This document shows positions 33,873 through 45,900 of a DNA stretch of 64,000 bases, one piece after another (position 1 is the stretch's first letter; the number at the start of each line of letters is the position of its first letter). The stretch is taken from positions 38,636,154 to 38,700,153 of the forward strand of contig NC_083575.1 of assembly GCF_027579695.1 (NCBI RefSeq), in the 5' to 3' direction. Under the pieces are notes generated by a model. That model worked only from the letters and a program-made list of their open reading frames with translations. It was not told the origin of the DNA and ran no database searches. Origin of the DNA: Neoarius graeffei (taxonomy: Eukaryota; Chordata; Actinopteri; Siluriformes; Ariidae). Both the position numbers and the translations under genes were made by a program.

Positions 33873-34241
33873 CTCATCTCATTATCTCTAGCTGCTTTAT
33901 CCTGTTCTACAGGGTCGCAGGCAAGCTGGAGCCTATCCCAGCTGACTACGGGCGAAAGGCGGGGTACACCCTAGACAAGTCGCCAGGTCATCACAGGGCT
34001 GACACATAGACACAGACAACCATTCACACTCACACCTACGGTCAATTTAGAGTCACCAGTTAACCTAACCTGCATGTCTTTGGACTGTGGGGGAAACCGG
34101 AGCACCCGGAGGAAACCCATGCAGACACGGGGAGAACATGCAAACTCCACACAGAAAGACCCTCGCCGGCCACGGGGCTCGAACCTGGACCTTCTTGCTG
34201 TGAGGCGACAGCGCTAACCACTACACCAGCATGCCGCCCCC
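33873..34241 (-). mobile_element. tRNA-derived SINE, first of a tandem pair
   Basis: Target repeat AGATATGTAAT at 33862-33872 and AGATATGCAAT at 34242-34252. It has the longer GAACAGGATAAAG form. Confidence 0.9.
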
Positions 34242-34252
34242 AGATATGCAAT

Positions 34253-34629
34253 CTCATCTCATCTCATTATCTCTAGCCGCTTTATCCTTCTACAGGGTCG
34301 CAGGCAAGCTGGAGCCTATCCCAGCTGACTACGGGCGAAAGGCAGGGTACACCCTGGACAAGTCGCCAGGTCATCACAGGGCTGACACATAGACACAGAC
34401 AACCATTCACACTCACATTCACACCTACAGTCAATTTAGAGTCACCAGTTAACCTAACCTGCATGTCTTTGGACTGTGGGGGAAACCGGAGCACCCGGAG
34501 GAAACCCACGCGGACACGGGGAGAACATGCAAACTCCACACAGAAAGGCCCTCGCCGGACCCGGGGTTCGAACCCAGGACCTTCTTGCTGTGAGGCGACA
34601 GCGCTAACCACTACACCACCGTGCCGCCC
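34253..34629 (-). mobile_element. tRNA-derived SINE, second of a tandem pair
   Basis: Target repeat AGATATGCAAT at 34242-34252 and 34630-34640. It has the shorter GAAGGATAAAG form, so it is not a tandem duplicate of its neighbour. Confidence 0.9.
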
Positions 34630-34818
34630 AGATATGCAATATTGGATCATTTTCCTAAATAAATAAATGACCAAGTACAATATTTTTGTCTCATTTGTTT
34701 AACTGGGTTCTCTTTATCTACTTTTAGGACTTGTGTGAAAATCTGATGAGGTTTTAGGTCATGTTCATGCAGAAATAGAAAATTCTATAGGGTTCACAAA
34801 CTTTCAAGCACCACTGTA

Positions 34819-35445
34819 GTTATTTTTTATATATCTGCCAATAGGTGATGGAGGAATTATGCTTTTGACTTGTCGGTGTCTATTCGAGATTCTCATTAAC
34901 AACAATCTCAACAAGTGGTTGAACGTTTGCAGGATTTATGGAGAATTATATAATTGTAACCAGAAGATTAACTGATTAGAGTTTGGAACTGATCCAGAAG
35001 GGCTTAGGTCACAAAAGTTCAGACTTGTTGGTGGAGGAGGCATCCCTACCCATCAGCGTCATGTTCTACTTGTTTACATTTCAAATTCAAAACCAAGTAC
35101 AACTAGAAAGAATTGAGGTGGGGCGAGAGCCGCATACGTATGACCATTATCATGTTCAACTTTTGTAAGGGGGACAAGGACTTTATGCAGACAAGAACAA
35201 TCCAGCTCTCCTTTCAAGTCAGTGAGGAGGTCCCCAGATTTCACCAAAACACTGACCATTGTTTTGAACATTTTAATGAACAAAATTGAGAACATTTTGC
35301 TCACCTTCGATTAGAGTAATTCTGACTACATGAATACAGGGAATTGGCCTCACTACATTAAGTCACACAAAGCAGTTATTTCATTTTTAAGTTAGTGCCT
35401 CAGTGTGACAACTTTCCCACAGGACAACTTACTCTGTTCTCCCCT
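34819..35445. other. Intergenic, nothing recognised
   Basis: Between the Tc1 element and a short transposon. No conserved coding frame or repeat is seen. Confidence 0.4.
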
Positions 35446-35446
35446 G

Positions 35447-36194
35447 CACTCACTGGCCACTTTATTAGGTGCACCCGTACATCTGCTTATTCACAGTTAT
35501 CAGTTCAGCCATTCGTGGATCAAATCATGCAGATACAGGTCAAGAGCTTTCCTTAATATTCATATCAAATATCAGAAAGGGAAAAAAGTGATCTCATTGA
35601 CTGTAGCATGGTTGTTCAATATATTTATACACAGTATTTAATAACAAATGTCTATTCACTGCTACTGAAATCTTATTTCGTCATCACCAATCAAAACATT
35701 TGATTCTTCTTCTTGCTTTTCCTTCCATGATAAAACACTCATGATGAATGCAGGACGTGTGAGCTTCTTGCCATTTTTTTCCTCAGGTGTTTCCATCACA
35801 CATGAAATTTATAAAATGTATTTATTCAAAAAAATATTGGATCATATGCCAATTTAAAGTGAGGCTTGATAGACGACCAGTGCCAGTGGAGTCACACTCT
35901 GTTGGACATCTTTAATGTTTTCATTCCAACAGAATAGTGGAGATGAAATAATGTCATCCCTAATGTCTACATTTTGGAGAACCAAAAAGTTTTTTGGAAA
36001 CTTTTAGAAAGCATATACAGAGTTTAGGAGCTTCACACTGTCATAGTGGCACTTAAAATGCACACCGTATTTTATTTTTGCTGTAGATCCAAAGATACTG
36101 ACTGTACCCCTGATCATAGGTGGCGTGGCCCTGAAATATTCACCAACAAACGAAGGTGTACGTTAGGTGTATCTAATCAAATGGCCACTGAGTA
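35447..36194. mobile_element. Short DNA transposon with CACTGGCCACTTTATTAGGT ends
   Basis: The left end ACTCACTGGCCACTTTATTA and the right end AATGGCCACTGAGT are inverted, with GGTGCACC/GGTGTATC inside. Noncoding. The family is widespread in fish. Confidence 0.65.
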
Positions 36195-36935
36195 TAGATT
36201 AATTACCTTAATGAACTCAGATCTACCCACTTCACCCAGGGTATTAAACATCAGCTTGTTTACATTTACTAAAAGAAATGCCAGACTTCTACGATGTGTG
36301 TTTGTAGCACAGCTTTCCATGGGTTTCTTAACGAGGATAATTACAGGGCTTAAGGTAATTAAATTAGGTAAGATAAGAAGAAGGATCAGGGTGGACAGTA
36401 TCACATGGACAGATATTAGGTGCTATATTGCATCTTTGTGCTTCTCTCTGGAAATATCTACAAAAGCCTGCCTCCAAAAGCCAAGTTCTCTCTGCATGCA
36501 CTAAAACAAAGTTATTGGTGTTATTTTTGATATTAGTGCCACCTTGTGGACAGATTAGGACTAACAGTTTCCTTGCACTTTTGCAAAATGTGTTGAACTC
36601 AAATTCACATATTCGTCAAAAATAATCTGGCAAAAGAATAATTTATAAATTCAGATCATGATGTGATATGAATATCTTACATGCCATTTAGAAGCCTGTT
36701 TAAAAATATTGCCAACTGGTTTAAAATTACAAACAGCTTGCTATATTATGGGTACTACAGGGAACTATTTAGTGAACTACAGGTTTTGGGAACCGAACGT
36801 ACAAGCTTCTACACTACTACAACACTGAAAACTGAACCTCCAGGCGGCAGAAAAGAGATTTCGCAGTCTCGTTTTCTTTCATCCCTCAAAGATGAACACA
36901 TCAGTGTGGATTATAACGCACGGGGCTGAGAGTTG
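36195..36935. other. Intergenic, nothing recognised
   Basis: AT-rich, no supported feature. Confidence 0.4.
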
Positions 36936-36939
36936 ATGT

Positions 36940-37210
36940 GTTGTTCACGAACGAGTCGGCTCTTTTACTGAACGCTGATTCAGAGTCGACTCGTGAAAGG
37001 TTAGATATGTTTGAGCTGTGTATGCGAGGGATAAGAAGAACAACCACTGGTCAAAATACCATAAACTCATTTTAGAAGAAAAACAGCAACGTGCAGTTTG
37101 GAAACTAAAAGAGTCGGTTCTTATTTGTGAGCTAAATGATCCGATTCACTGAAAAGAGCCAGAGTCGACTCCTAAGCTTTCAGGAATCGAGAGTCGACTC
37201 CAAAATTGAG
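36940..37210. repeat. GAGTCG-rich interspersed repeat upstream of MCFD2
   Basis: Repeated GAGTCGGCTCTT, GAGTCGACTC and related motifs in both orientations, as in a known type of fish hAT-derived repeat. Boundaries are unclear. Confidence 0.4.
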
Positions 37211-37419
37211 TAGTTGATTTTACACAATGAAGCCCGACAGACGATGCCGTTACTGTCTGACATGACTTCCTCTAAACCTGATAGGGTTTTTTTTCCTAGA
37301 ATCGACAAATTTATTATGTGGAATCGACTCTTTTAATATATTCAAGCAATTCACTCAACCATCTGGTCGTAAGCTTGTTTTTCCCATATCAATTCCGACA
37401 AACATTTTCTTCTGCGCTC

Positions 37420-37723
37420 GAATTGGTCAATATTGCTTCGACGAGTTACTTGCCCAATCAGGTCTTCTAACGTAAAACTACTGACCAATCATAGTGAAAG
37501 AAGGCGGGACTTTTGTCCGAAACGAGTGGGGAAAAAAAAGATTTTTTCATACACTAGAATGACGCGTTACTAGCAACCAATCAAAATTAGCTGTCGTGTC
37601 CAGAAGGTGAAAGGGAACTACGGCGAGCGAAGCGGACTATAAAGGTGTCGTCAGTAGAGTAGCGAGTTCTTACTGATTACTTTGGTGGACGAATCTGCAA
37701 ATATTTAGGAGCTCCAGAAACAG
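37420..37723 (+). promoter_or_regulatory. MCFD2 promoter and noncoding exon 1
   Basis: TATAAA lies at 37638-37643. CCAAT boxes lie near 37455, 37486 and 37576, with an inverted one near 37425. A splice donor (CAG/GTGAGA) at 37723/37724 would close a short untranslated exon starting about 25-30 bp after the TATA box. The assignment is inferred from these motifs and the position upstream of the MCFD2 coding exons. Confidence 0.6.
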
Positions 37724-38205
37724 GTGAGAGAATCTGAACTGCGCTTTTATTACGAGGATTACGTGTGTATTTCCTTAAAGTAGTAAACTAGCTGTTATTG
37801 AGGGGATTTTTAACGAATAAATCGCCTGTTGTGTCCTTAATTGATTAATTTGTGCCACTGTTTCTTTGGGTTTATTGTAGATTGATGTTTAGTTTCTGGA
37901 GCACATGCAGATCTTGTTGTTTGCATCATATGTATTTCCCCTGTAGCCTGCTTTCTTCAAACAAATCTTTGGTAAACAAGCTGTCAAGCAAAAAGGCTTT
38001 AAACATCTGGATATCCGTTTACACAGGTTTGCTTTGAAGTGAGGTTTTGTTCATCCTCATAAACTCTAATATGATGGATCATGGTCGTTTAACTGTTAAA
38101 TTCCATAACCTGTTACAAACATGTAGCTCCACAATGGCTTATTTCAAGATCAATGGTCTTTTGAGGATGGACATGTTGGGATATTGATGTCCATTTGTCT
38201 TCTAG

Positions 38206-38372
38206 CAGGACATCATCATTATGGGATACGCCATGGGGCAGCTCTGGCGCTGCCTGCTGCTGTCCTGCTGTGTGCTTTGTGTTCACTCTCATGGAGATCA
38301 TCATGGTCAAGTGTCAAGAGACCCACATCCTCCCATCACCCGCCTGGACAAGAACATGGTGCAGGACAAAGA
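38206..38372 (+). CDS. mcfd2: MCFD2 exon 2 (first coding exon)
   Basis: The acceptor is at 38205, or 3 nt downstream at 38208 (TCTAG/CAG ambiguity). ATG is at 38221. The exon ends in phase 2 before GTGAGT. It encodes the signal peptide and the [16 protein letters not shown] segment. Confidence 0.92.
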
Positions 38373-40469
38373 GTGAGTTTCGCCTTAAAACTGCTATTTG
38401 TATGCGTGAAGTCTTTAACAACCCTGAAATGAAATGGGTTCATTAGAAAGAAAGGAAGCACAACTTTTATTCCTCACACACTTGTGAAATTCCTCTCTGC
38501 ATTTAACCCATCCAAAGCAGTGAGCACGCACACACGCGTACCCATGCGAACAGCGCCCGGGGAGCAGTTGGGAGTTAGGTGTCTCGCTGAAGGGCACCTA
38601 AGCCCGAGGCCGTCCCATGTTAACCTAACCGCACGTCTTTGGACTGTAGGGGAAACCAAAGCACCCGGCGGAAACCCACGCAGACACGGGGAGAACGTGC
38701 AAACTCCACACAGAAAGGCCTCCGCTGGCTGCTGGGCTCGAACCCAGAACCTTCTTGCTGTGAGGCAACCATGCTAACCACTACACCACCGTATATGGCA
38801 AAACATAACGCCAAGTTGCAGAATGGAAGACCATGTGCAACACTTTGCTTTGTGAGGTTTCATAAAAAGTCTGGAGGAAAAATACAATGTGCAATCTAAA
38901 CAGTATGGCAATATTAAAATAAATATGCAAATGTGGGTTGTTTTTAGGAGGGAATACAGAAGTGATTTAAATGATGAATAACTTAACAGGTGTCATAGTG
39001 GGTAGCTTTGCTGTCTCACAGCTCTATGGCCCCTGGTTCGAACCTGAGCTTGGGTTACTGTCTGTGTGGAGTTTTGCACGTTCTCCCCATGCCCATATGG
39101 GTTTCCTCTGGGTTCTGGGTTCCCTCCCACCTCCAAAACATGTGTATTGGCTACACTAAATTGCCTAGATGTATAAATGGTGTTTGACTGACGCACTGGC
39201 ATCCTATTCAGGCTGTGTCCATGCCCGGTGTTGCTGAGAAGCTGAATGAATTAATAACTTGTTCATATACAGTGCAAATATTCGATCAGTGGTCTGATAT
39301 GAGACCTAACTGGTTAATTGTCTCTTTTTATATAGTTTATCTAAGTTTCTTTATCAAACATGCATCTATGCTGTGTTTCTCTTCAAAGTATCCTTTTTAT
39401 ATGCATTATTGAACATAAAATGTGTTTAGTAAAAGCCCTTCTGTAACCGAACAATCAAGGGTGAATAAATCCTCGTGATTGGTCGTGAAATGTTAGGTCT
39501 TGGTGTGTCCTGTTATATTTGCATGAAAACTGAACTTTGATCCCTTTCCAAAACGACCTTTCTGCAAAACAAACTAAAATGCAGCTGACCTAATCTTGAA
39601 TGTAATGTAAAACAATTCCTTTTCAACAAGGCTGTAATATACGCCATGCGGATGCTTTTAAAGCTCTGGAAGTAACTGGATACATGTTAGTGTAGTTTAA
39701 AAAAGAGAAAAAGTCACATTTACTTAGTTGTGCTGAACAGACTCCTTTTTGTTAATGCATGTCATCTGTTTTGTTCTTTAGCCACATCATGGAGCATTTA
39801 GACGGGGTGATCGACAAGCCAGAGTTGGACATGACGCCCCAAGAACTGCAGCTTCACTATTTCAAAATGCATGACTATGACGGTAATAACCTGCTGGATG
39901 GGCTCGAGCTTGCCACTGCCATTACACATGTACACAAGGAGGTGGGTGGTTTAAATCTCAGTCCTTACTGCTGTTTGCTAATGTAATATTTCAACGCCTG
40001 CGCTATCATGTCATTCCGCTAATCTTGACCGGGAGGGGGGAGGTTTGAGCCAGGTGCACTGACCAATCACTGTCACACACATGGTGTGTGTTTTTTATTT
40101 TTTAAAATTAAATATATATGGTTATTTCTTTAGATTTTAAGTTCAACATTTTTAATGTGGAATATCATGGAGTAGTAGTAAAGCAGCTTATTCTATAAAT
40201 CTCTTGTCTTAGTGATTTTTTATTTTTTATTTTTTTAATATAAAGGTATTGCTAATGTCTTGTCTGTGTATGTAAAATGACCATTACAGTCTCAGCTTTG
40301 ATTCATGCCTGCTGTCATGTCTTCCTGATTTTTCTAGGAGAAAGGTGAGAACAGTCCACCAATGAAGGAGCAGGACCTAATCAGTATTATTGATCAAGTC
40401 CTTCGGGATGATGACAAAAACAATGATGGCTACATCGACTATGCTGAGTTTGCGAAGTCTCTCCAGTAA
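38221..40469 (+). CDS. mcfd2: MCFD2, ER-Golgi cargo receptor subunit, complete (147 aa)
   Basis: Seen: coding exons 38221-38372 (152 nt), 39782-39941 (160 nt) and 40338-40469 (132 nt, stop TAA), with GT-AG borders and consistent phases. The product is 147 residues; human MCFD2 has 146. Residues 1-23 form a signal peptide with core [11 protein letters not shown], followed by a His-rich stretch. Two EF-hand loops are canonical: residues 82-93 ([12 protein letters not shown]) and 130-141 ([12 protein letters not shown]). Known: MCFD2 is a luminal calcium-binding partner of the lectin LMAN1 (ERGIC-53); the pair exports coagulation factors V and VIII from the ER, and loss causes combined factor V/VIII deficiency. 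Context: divergent from TTC7A, as in human, and convergent with PROP1. Its introns carry two SINEs. No lesion is seen. Confidence 0.96.
38451..38793 (-). mobile_element. tRNA-derived SINE, alternate-tail subfamily (B), in MCFD2 intron 2
   Basis: Reverse orientation. Tail AGTTGTGCTTCCTTT side at 38451, head at 38793. Body and alternate tail match the copies at 6152 and 24049. Confidence 0.8.
38990..39245 (+). mobile_element. Older tRNA-derived SINE in MCFD2 intron 2
   Basis: Diverged head (GGTTCGAACCTGAG B box), TGTGTGGAGTTTTGCACGTT body and a different tail ending GTTGCTGAGAAGCTGAATGA. Confidence 0.6.
39782..39941 (+). CDS. mcfd2: MCFD2 exon 3, EF-hand 1
   Basis: 160 nt between a TTTAG acceptor and a GTGGGT donor, with phases 2 and 0. 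It encodes [19 protein letters not shown] and the first EF-hand loop. Confidence 0.95.
40338..40469 (+). CDS. mcfd2: MCFD2 exon 4, EF-hand 2 and stop
   Basis: The TTTTCTAG acceptor is followed by 43 codons and TAA at 40467-40469. It encodes the second EF-hand and ends in EFAKSLQ. Confidence 0.95.
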   Translation, partial: EKGENSPPMKEQDLISIIDQVLRDDDKNNDGYIDYAEFAKSLQ

Positions 40470-42363
40470 CTGGGAGGTGGGTGGGTGGTGTGGAGGAGTG
40501 TGCTGCATTACTGTGAGCTCTGATTTACCTCTAATCGAACGGTATCAGTGATCTGGGTGTCTGCGTTATCACATGCACAGAAAACCTACAGTGTTCCTTA
40601 GGCTGTGTTTCTTCTTGTAGTAGTGCACTTTTTTTTTTTTTTTTTTTTTTTCCTTCCACATTTTCAACACCATTTTATTGAACTCCTAAAGAACTTTAAT
40701 TCAGTGATACCACAGTCCTCTCGGTCCATGATTGGACCTGAACAGCTCGGCTCTACTGATCATACTTTATCCTGTCAGAATAAACTGTGGGATGAAGTTA
40801 ACTGGATTGTATTATGATGTGCGGCATCTAAAGAGAGTATATATTGCCTGAATTCTCCATTTGTCAGAATGAACCTGCCAAATACATCTGCTGTGAAGAC
40901 ACGTCCTCCTTTATTCTTGCTACATTGTGTTTGAAGTCCTGTTCTAATGCAGAGTAATAGCTGGAGTTGACGTGAGCTATGATTTACTTCCTTTCCTTAC
41001 TGAGGAAACGTCCTCATTTAGCACTGCTGGATCATTTTGAGTTTACTAACTTTGAATGAAGTCACTTGTACGTTCTGATTTTTATATTCCACAGCACCAG
41101 ATAAGTTTGGACACCCCTTCTAATTCAAGGTCTTTTTTGCATTAAAGTGCTTAAAGTAATGATGGATGGTGTTTTCTTTTTACTTAATCGAGTGGTTCTT
41201 GAAATAATATGGATTACTACAGTTGTGGAATAGGGCAATTATTATTTTTAATATTAATGAGGCACCCTTATTTTAATTGAAAAGCATTCCAGGTGACGAC
41301 CTCATGAAGCTGGTTAAGATGATGCCAGTAGTGTGCAAAGCGTCATCGAGGTAAACGCTGGCTACTTTGAAGAATCTAAAATACGAAACATGGTTTGTTT
41401 GCTACGTAATGTTACATAGGTTATTGCATGGTTTTGTTGTCCTCAGTATTGTTTCTATAATAAGTCAAAAGACAGGGAAAATAAAAAACCTCCTGAATGT
41501 GTCGGTGTGTCCAAACTTGACTGCTACTGTAGACGGATGACTGGTCTAACAAACTTTTGCCAAATCCCAGTTCTTGTGTTATTTGCGTTTCAAGCCTAGA
41601 AGAGTTTCGTTCCTGGTGTTACTGTAAATGACCAGTGGCTACTTCTGGTGCTGTGTGTAATATCCCCAATCAGGGGCCATATTAATCACATTTCTCAACA
41701 CTGATCCAGAATCAGTTTTTGCTTTTTGGTATGAATAAATGAGTCTGGAAGTGTGATTAAACTGGCTACCTAGTATGCTGTTGATCCCACAAATGTTTCC
41801 CAGAGCTGGAGTGCCGCAGTGGTTTTTTTTTTTTTGCTTTTAATTCCCTTCGTGTGTGTGTATAACCACGAACCTGTGTAGTGTAGCAGTTTTCTAGCAG
41901 TAACTGGGACTGAGAAAAACAAACTTGGGTGGAGTTTGACCTGTATTAGACTGATAAAGGAACTTTTTCTAGACTTTTTTTTTTTTTCTCCTTTCCATTA
42001 CACAAGTTGAATGTAATTCAAGCCTGTCATGTTTGTCGTTACTGTTGTTGTTCGTTAAATTCCCAGCTTTACTTTATTTGTGAACAGGGAAGAAACATAA
42101 GTGACCATATGCCAAGTAATTTATTTCTACCAAAATGACAATGTTGAAAAAGTCGTTATTAATTAAATGAATGCTTAACAACCCATATTCAGGTGGTAAG
42201 AGGATTTTCTAGAAGGTCAAACATAAATCTAGTTAGACTATTCGGACTGTAAATGAGTGTTACAATTATTAAGTGTGATGCTAGTAGGGTTGTGAATGAA
42301 GTATTTTTGTTTTAGAGAAGTATATTAACTTTAAGGCAAGATCTGTTTTGGAACTGTAATAAA
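40470..42363 (+). other. MCFD2 3' untranslated region with alternative polyadenylation signals
   Basis: AATAAA occurs at 40779-40784 and at 42358-42363, and other weaker signals lie between. A long 3' UTR is usual for MCFD2. Which signal is used cannot be read from sequence. The stretch contains poly-T runs and a Tc1-type MITE at 41091-41530. Confidence 0.5.
41091..41530. mobile_element. Tc1-type MITE in the MCFD2 3' region
   Basis: The left end reads AAGTTTGGACACCCCTTCTA and the right end carries its inverted counterpart TGTGTCCAAACTT before GCTACTGTA. The interior has no coding capacity. The ends match a common fish Tc1-derived family. Confidence 0.6.
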
Positions 42364-42551
42364 ATGTGTGAAAACAATTTTTTTTTTTCTGTCCATATTA
42401 AAGACAGTGTGTACTGAATCTCACCCACACAAGCATTACTGTTAAATCATTGACCTAAAAAGAAAAGCAATAATATCTGAGCACGTGGCTCAAATAAACT
42501 AACAAAATAATAAAAATGAGCGGCTTTAGACTTTCATTCTTTCAGCCTACT

Positions 42552-42938
42552 CTAATTCCAGTGGACGGCTGGCTCCAGCGCTGGCACAGAGGTCAGGGAA
42601 AACACTGAGGCGTGGGGCAGGCTGGCAGCCGGTGCGCCGATATGCCTTAGCTGGCAGTACCAGTCCTCGTGCTGCCTGGCAGGCTGGGCCGCAGTGGGAG
42701 CTGAAGGGCAGGCCAGCTGAGTGCCGGCTGCTGTGTGGGGAGAGAAATCAGCAGAGGGCAGCACTGAGGAAAACTTGGGCATGTGTGGTAGGGAGTGAGA
42801 GCACTGGTACTGTCTTGCCATACCACCACGTGCACTGTTTGGGAGAATCCCACGTCCTGGCATCATACCTCCTTGCAGGGATTTCTGAGTGGCCCGCTCA
42901 TGTTTCCGTTGCTTGGCACGGCGGTTCTGGAACCAAAC
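42552..42938 (-). CDS. prop1: PROP1 exon 3, recognition helix end and transactivation region
   Basis: 129 codons including TAG at 42552-42554. It starts [15 protein letters not shown] and continues into a Ser/Pro/Ala-rich C-terminus with [10 protein letters not shown] and the terminal LEPAVHWN. Confidence 0.95.
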   Translation of the reverse strand, partial: VWFQNRRAKQRKHERATQKSLQGGMMPGRGILPNSARGGMARQYQCSHSLPHMPKFSSVLPSADFSPHTAAGTQLACPSAPTAAQPARQHEDWYCQLRHIGAPAASLPHASVFSLTSVPALEPAVHWN

Positions 42939-45900
42939 CTGGAGAGGTTTGTGAGGAGAAAAGAAAGGAGGGGTGAGAGACCAGGAACTAGAGGCAAATA
43001 TTTTATAAATATTTGTTTAAACAGATTATGCTGGGAAATCAAACTCAAATTGGAAAATGTAATCAACAAAAGCAATAAACTTTGTAGATTTCATGGTGTT
43101 AACAATCACATACTGTACAGAGTTGAGAATCAAAATATGTGTAGTTTTTTTTTTAATGAATAACTGCTACAAATTGTCAGATTGTATGACAAGTTTAAAT
43201 GATTCTTTAATCAGAGCAAGAAAAGTCTGCTACTTATTAAAAGTAGCAACAAGAGGATTATGGTAATTGTGCTTCAAATGAGTGTTTTGGGGGAAAAACT
43301 CATTCAACTCTACTATAGCTTTGTGTTCTTTACACCAGCGTGCTACTTAAAGCATATACGCAGAGCCATGGCCTCACTTTCGTTTATAAATGCCTTGAGA
43401 CCTCAAGAATGGTACAAGAATAGTTTTAAGCGTTAACAATAAATCTAATAGTAATTTTTACGATTAAAGTGATTTATATAGGTAGCCGTCTGAGTGAATG
43501 ACCTTGACGTCCGTAACGTCACAGCAGGAAGTCTGTCGGTCTCATCGCCATTTCCGCTATACTAAAACACAGAGCTGACTGCAACTCCGATCCTCCATTT
43601 TGAGCTAATTTATTGCCATGCCACGTAGATGTGTTGCTGGCCGGTGCAGCAACACGACAGAAGGTGGATTTATGTTGCATTCATGGCCCAAGAATGTTCA
43701 AACTGCAAAGATTTGGACGTGTTTTGCGAGAAGTTCACGGGCACATTGGGCGGCTATGAAGAAGTGGTGCAGTGCTCTGCTCTGCACATTTTACTGAAGA
43801 CTCGTACGAGACCTCTGATCTGTTGAGGAGCGTTGGCTATAAGCCCGTATTGAAAGAGGGTGCAGTACCAACAATTAAAGAAAACTACAGCAAAAGGAAA
43901 GTATTTATTTTATTTGTTTTTTTAAAAGGAAAGTGAGTTCAGTTGCACAAGTTCTCCCGGAGTGAGCCGAGGGTTGTTGCTAAAACCGGTGACGTCCCAT
44001 TCCATCCCGGGTTTTAGTAATTGCCTGAGCAGAGCAGTAATGGCGGAGTACTCAGTCTGAAGAAAACAGTGAATGAGTGGAGCAGCCGTCTGATTTCTAA
44101 ACTGGATATTGCTGCCATCTCGCCCTTACGTGGAAGAAGCAAATGAATGGAGAACTGAACGAACAACTGAAAGTCAGATTGTTTTTGAAACAATCAGCCA
44201 CAAGATCGGCCTTCAAGAAGCGAGAACACAGACGGGTAAACTCCGACTCTCATTTGGATTAAAAAAAAAAACAAAAAACGTTGTTTACCTGCATTTAGAT
44301 TAATACACGTAACTTGTACTGGTATAAGATTATTTAATTTGCTTCAGAATGTGATTGTCTCAGTTCATCTGATTATTTAATTAGCTTTTTACGTTTTATC
44401 AGTGAAAATGCATGCATGTACATGTATGCTGCATAAGTTATAACACCTGTCCTGTTTTAATGAGAGTCAACCCACAATCAATTAAGTCAAATCAGTCTTA
44501 GTTGAGCAAGTCAGTAACAGTGTTTCTTTCTTTCACCATAAATTTTTATTTATATGACTTTGGTCTATAGCTGTAAAAGGCCTCGGCCTTAAAACCGGTT
44601 ACCGCTGTGACGTCACGCACTCAGGGCTGGCTGGCTCAGCGGGGCAGCTCCAATGCCAACTTTGCGGTCGATTTTAACTCTCAAAAAAATATTTGTTTTT
44701 ACTCCCATTTATGCAGCATACAAGAGTCAAGGATGGAGATACTATCCACTCAGAAATGTATTTAAAAATAAAGGCTCTGCGTCTCTGCTTTAATTCTGAT
44801 TGGTCAGAAGTGCAGCTCTGAAAGGCGGCCGAGCAAACCACAGGTTTATATTCATGTGATCTTTCTAATACGTTATAATTTCTATCATAACATTTTTGAT
44901 CTAGTAGATCTCTATTAGCAGACGTTTATTTCACTTCTTGGACGGACTCACTAGTGTCAGATTTTTGTAACATTCAGAGGTATAGCCGTGACCTTCAGTT
45001 TTCTAACCTGGGAAAGTTTTCAGGGCAGGGGACTTTTTCTGGCTTCTTTCTCGTAACATGATCAGCTGAATTTTGTTTTTAACTTCAAAAGGGAGAAAAA
45101 CAAGCTGGTGAAGGAACAACTCTTTAAAGCTGCTGTAATCTACGTAATAACAGGAACTAACTCGTTTCGTTCTACATGAAATGTAGCTACAAAAAGATAA
45201 AAAGGAATTTAATGGGACTTGTGTCCTGATGACGTAGGCAGCAAGAATAGGGAGCTCTGTTCGATTTGAAATAATTTATTATTATATTTAGATCAGCCCA
45301 GCTGTATAATTAGTGCTCGAACCTGTCCCAGGACTTGCAGTTATGTTTCCTGACACGAGCAAATATTCATGCAAAACAAATATGCTGAAAACTTTACAAA
45401 TGCAGGCAAACGACAAAAGGAAAATGGCAGACACGAGACACAAAGGCAGATTTCGCCCATCTCGCTGCACGCACTTCGAGCCGAGCTTCAGTGGAAGGTT
45501 GGATATCTGTACATTTTTCAAACAACACCTTGAAACAAAATCTAGTCATCACAAGGAGCAAGCCGAGATTAAGGATGTACAGGCGAAAATGGGAAACATG
45601 CAGTTACTGGAAAATAATCCGTTTCAGGGTGGTCACATTTCTCTGCTTCACCGCTGATTATTTTCCTAGAACAGCATGCTCCATCGTTTGTGATTCCTCT
45701 GTCAGCAAGGACCACAAAATAATATTTTACAGGATTGTTCTAAAGGGGTCTCGCGCACCGTGAGAAGCCGTCTAACCTGGATGCGAGCTTCATTGAGTTT
45801 AGTTTGCTGAGCCAGCTCCTCTCGGCAGTAGATATCAGGATAGTGGTTGTGTCTGAAGGCTAACTCCAGCTGCTCCAGCTGCTCATGGCTGAAGGTGGTT

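Larger units (their letters stand above)
32308..34816 (-). mobile_element. Tc1-like transposon with three SINE insertions and an internal deletion
   Basis: Same family as the copy at 20454-22050. TA flanks at 32306-32307 and 34817-34818. The minus-strand transposase C-terminal part runs 33600-32912 with WTDETKTELFG, QQDNDPQHTS and NPIEMLW. About 260 bp of the N-terminal half is missing near 33625. SINEs are at 32488, 33873 and 34253. Confidence 0.9.

Noticed and set aside
42632..43163. Plus-strand frames across PROP1 exon 3
   Set aside because: Antisense shadows of the GC-rich PROP1 C-terminal exon.
45313..45763. Plus-strand frames of 90-114 codons near PROP1 exon 2
   Set aside because: They lie in PROP1 intron 2 and opposite its exon, have no family match, and lack promoter or splice support.
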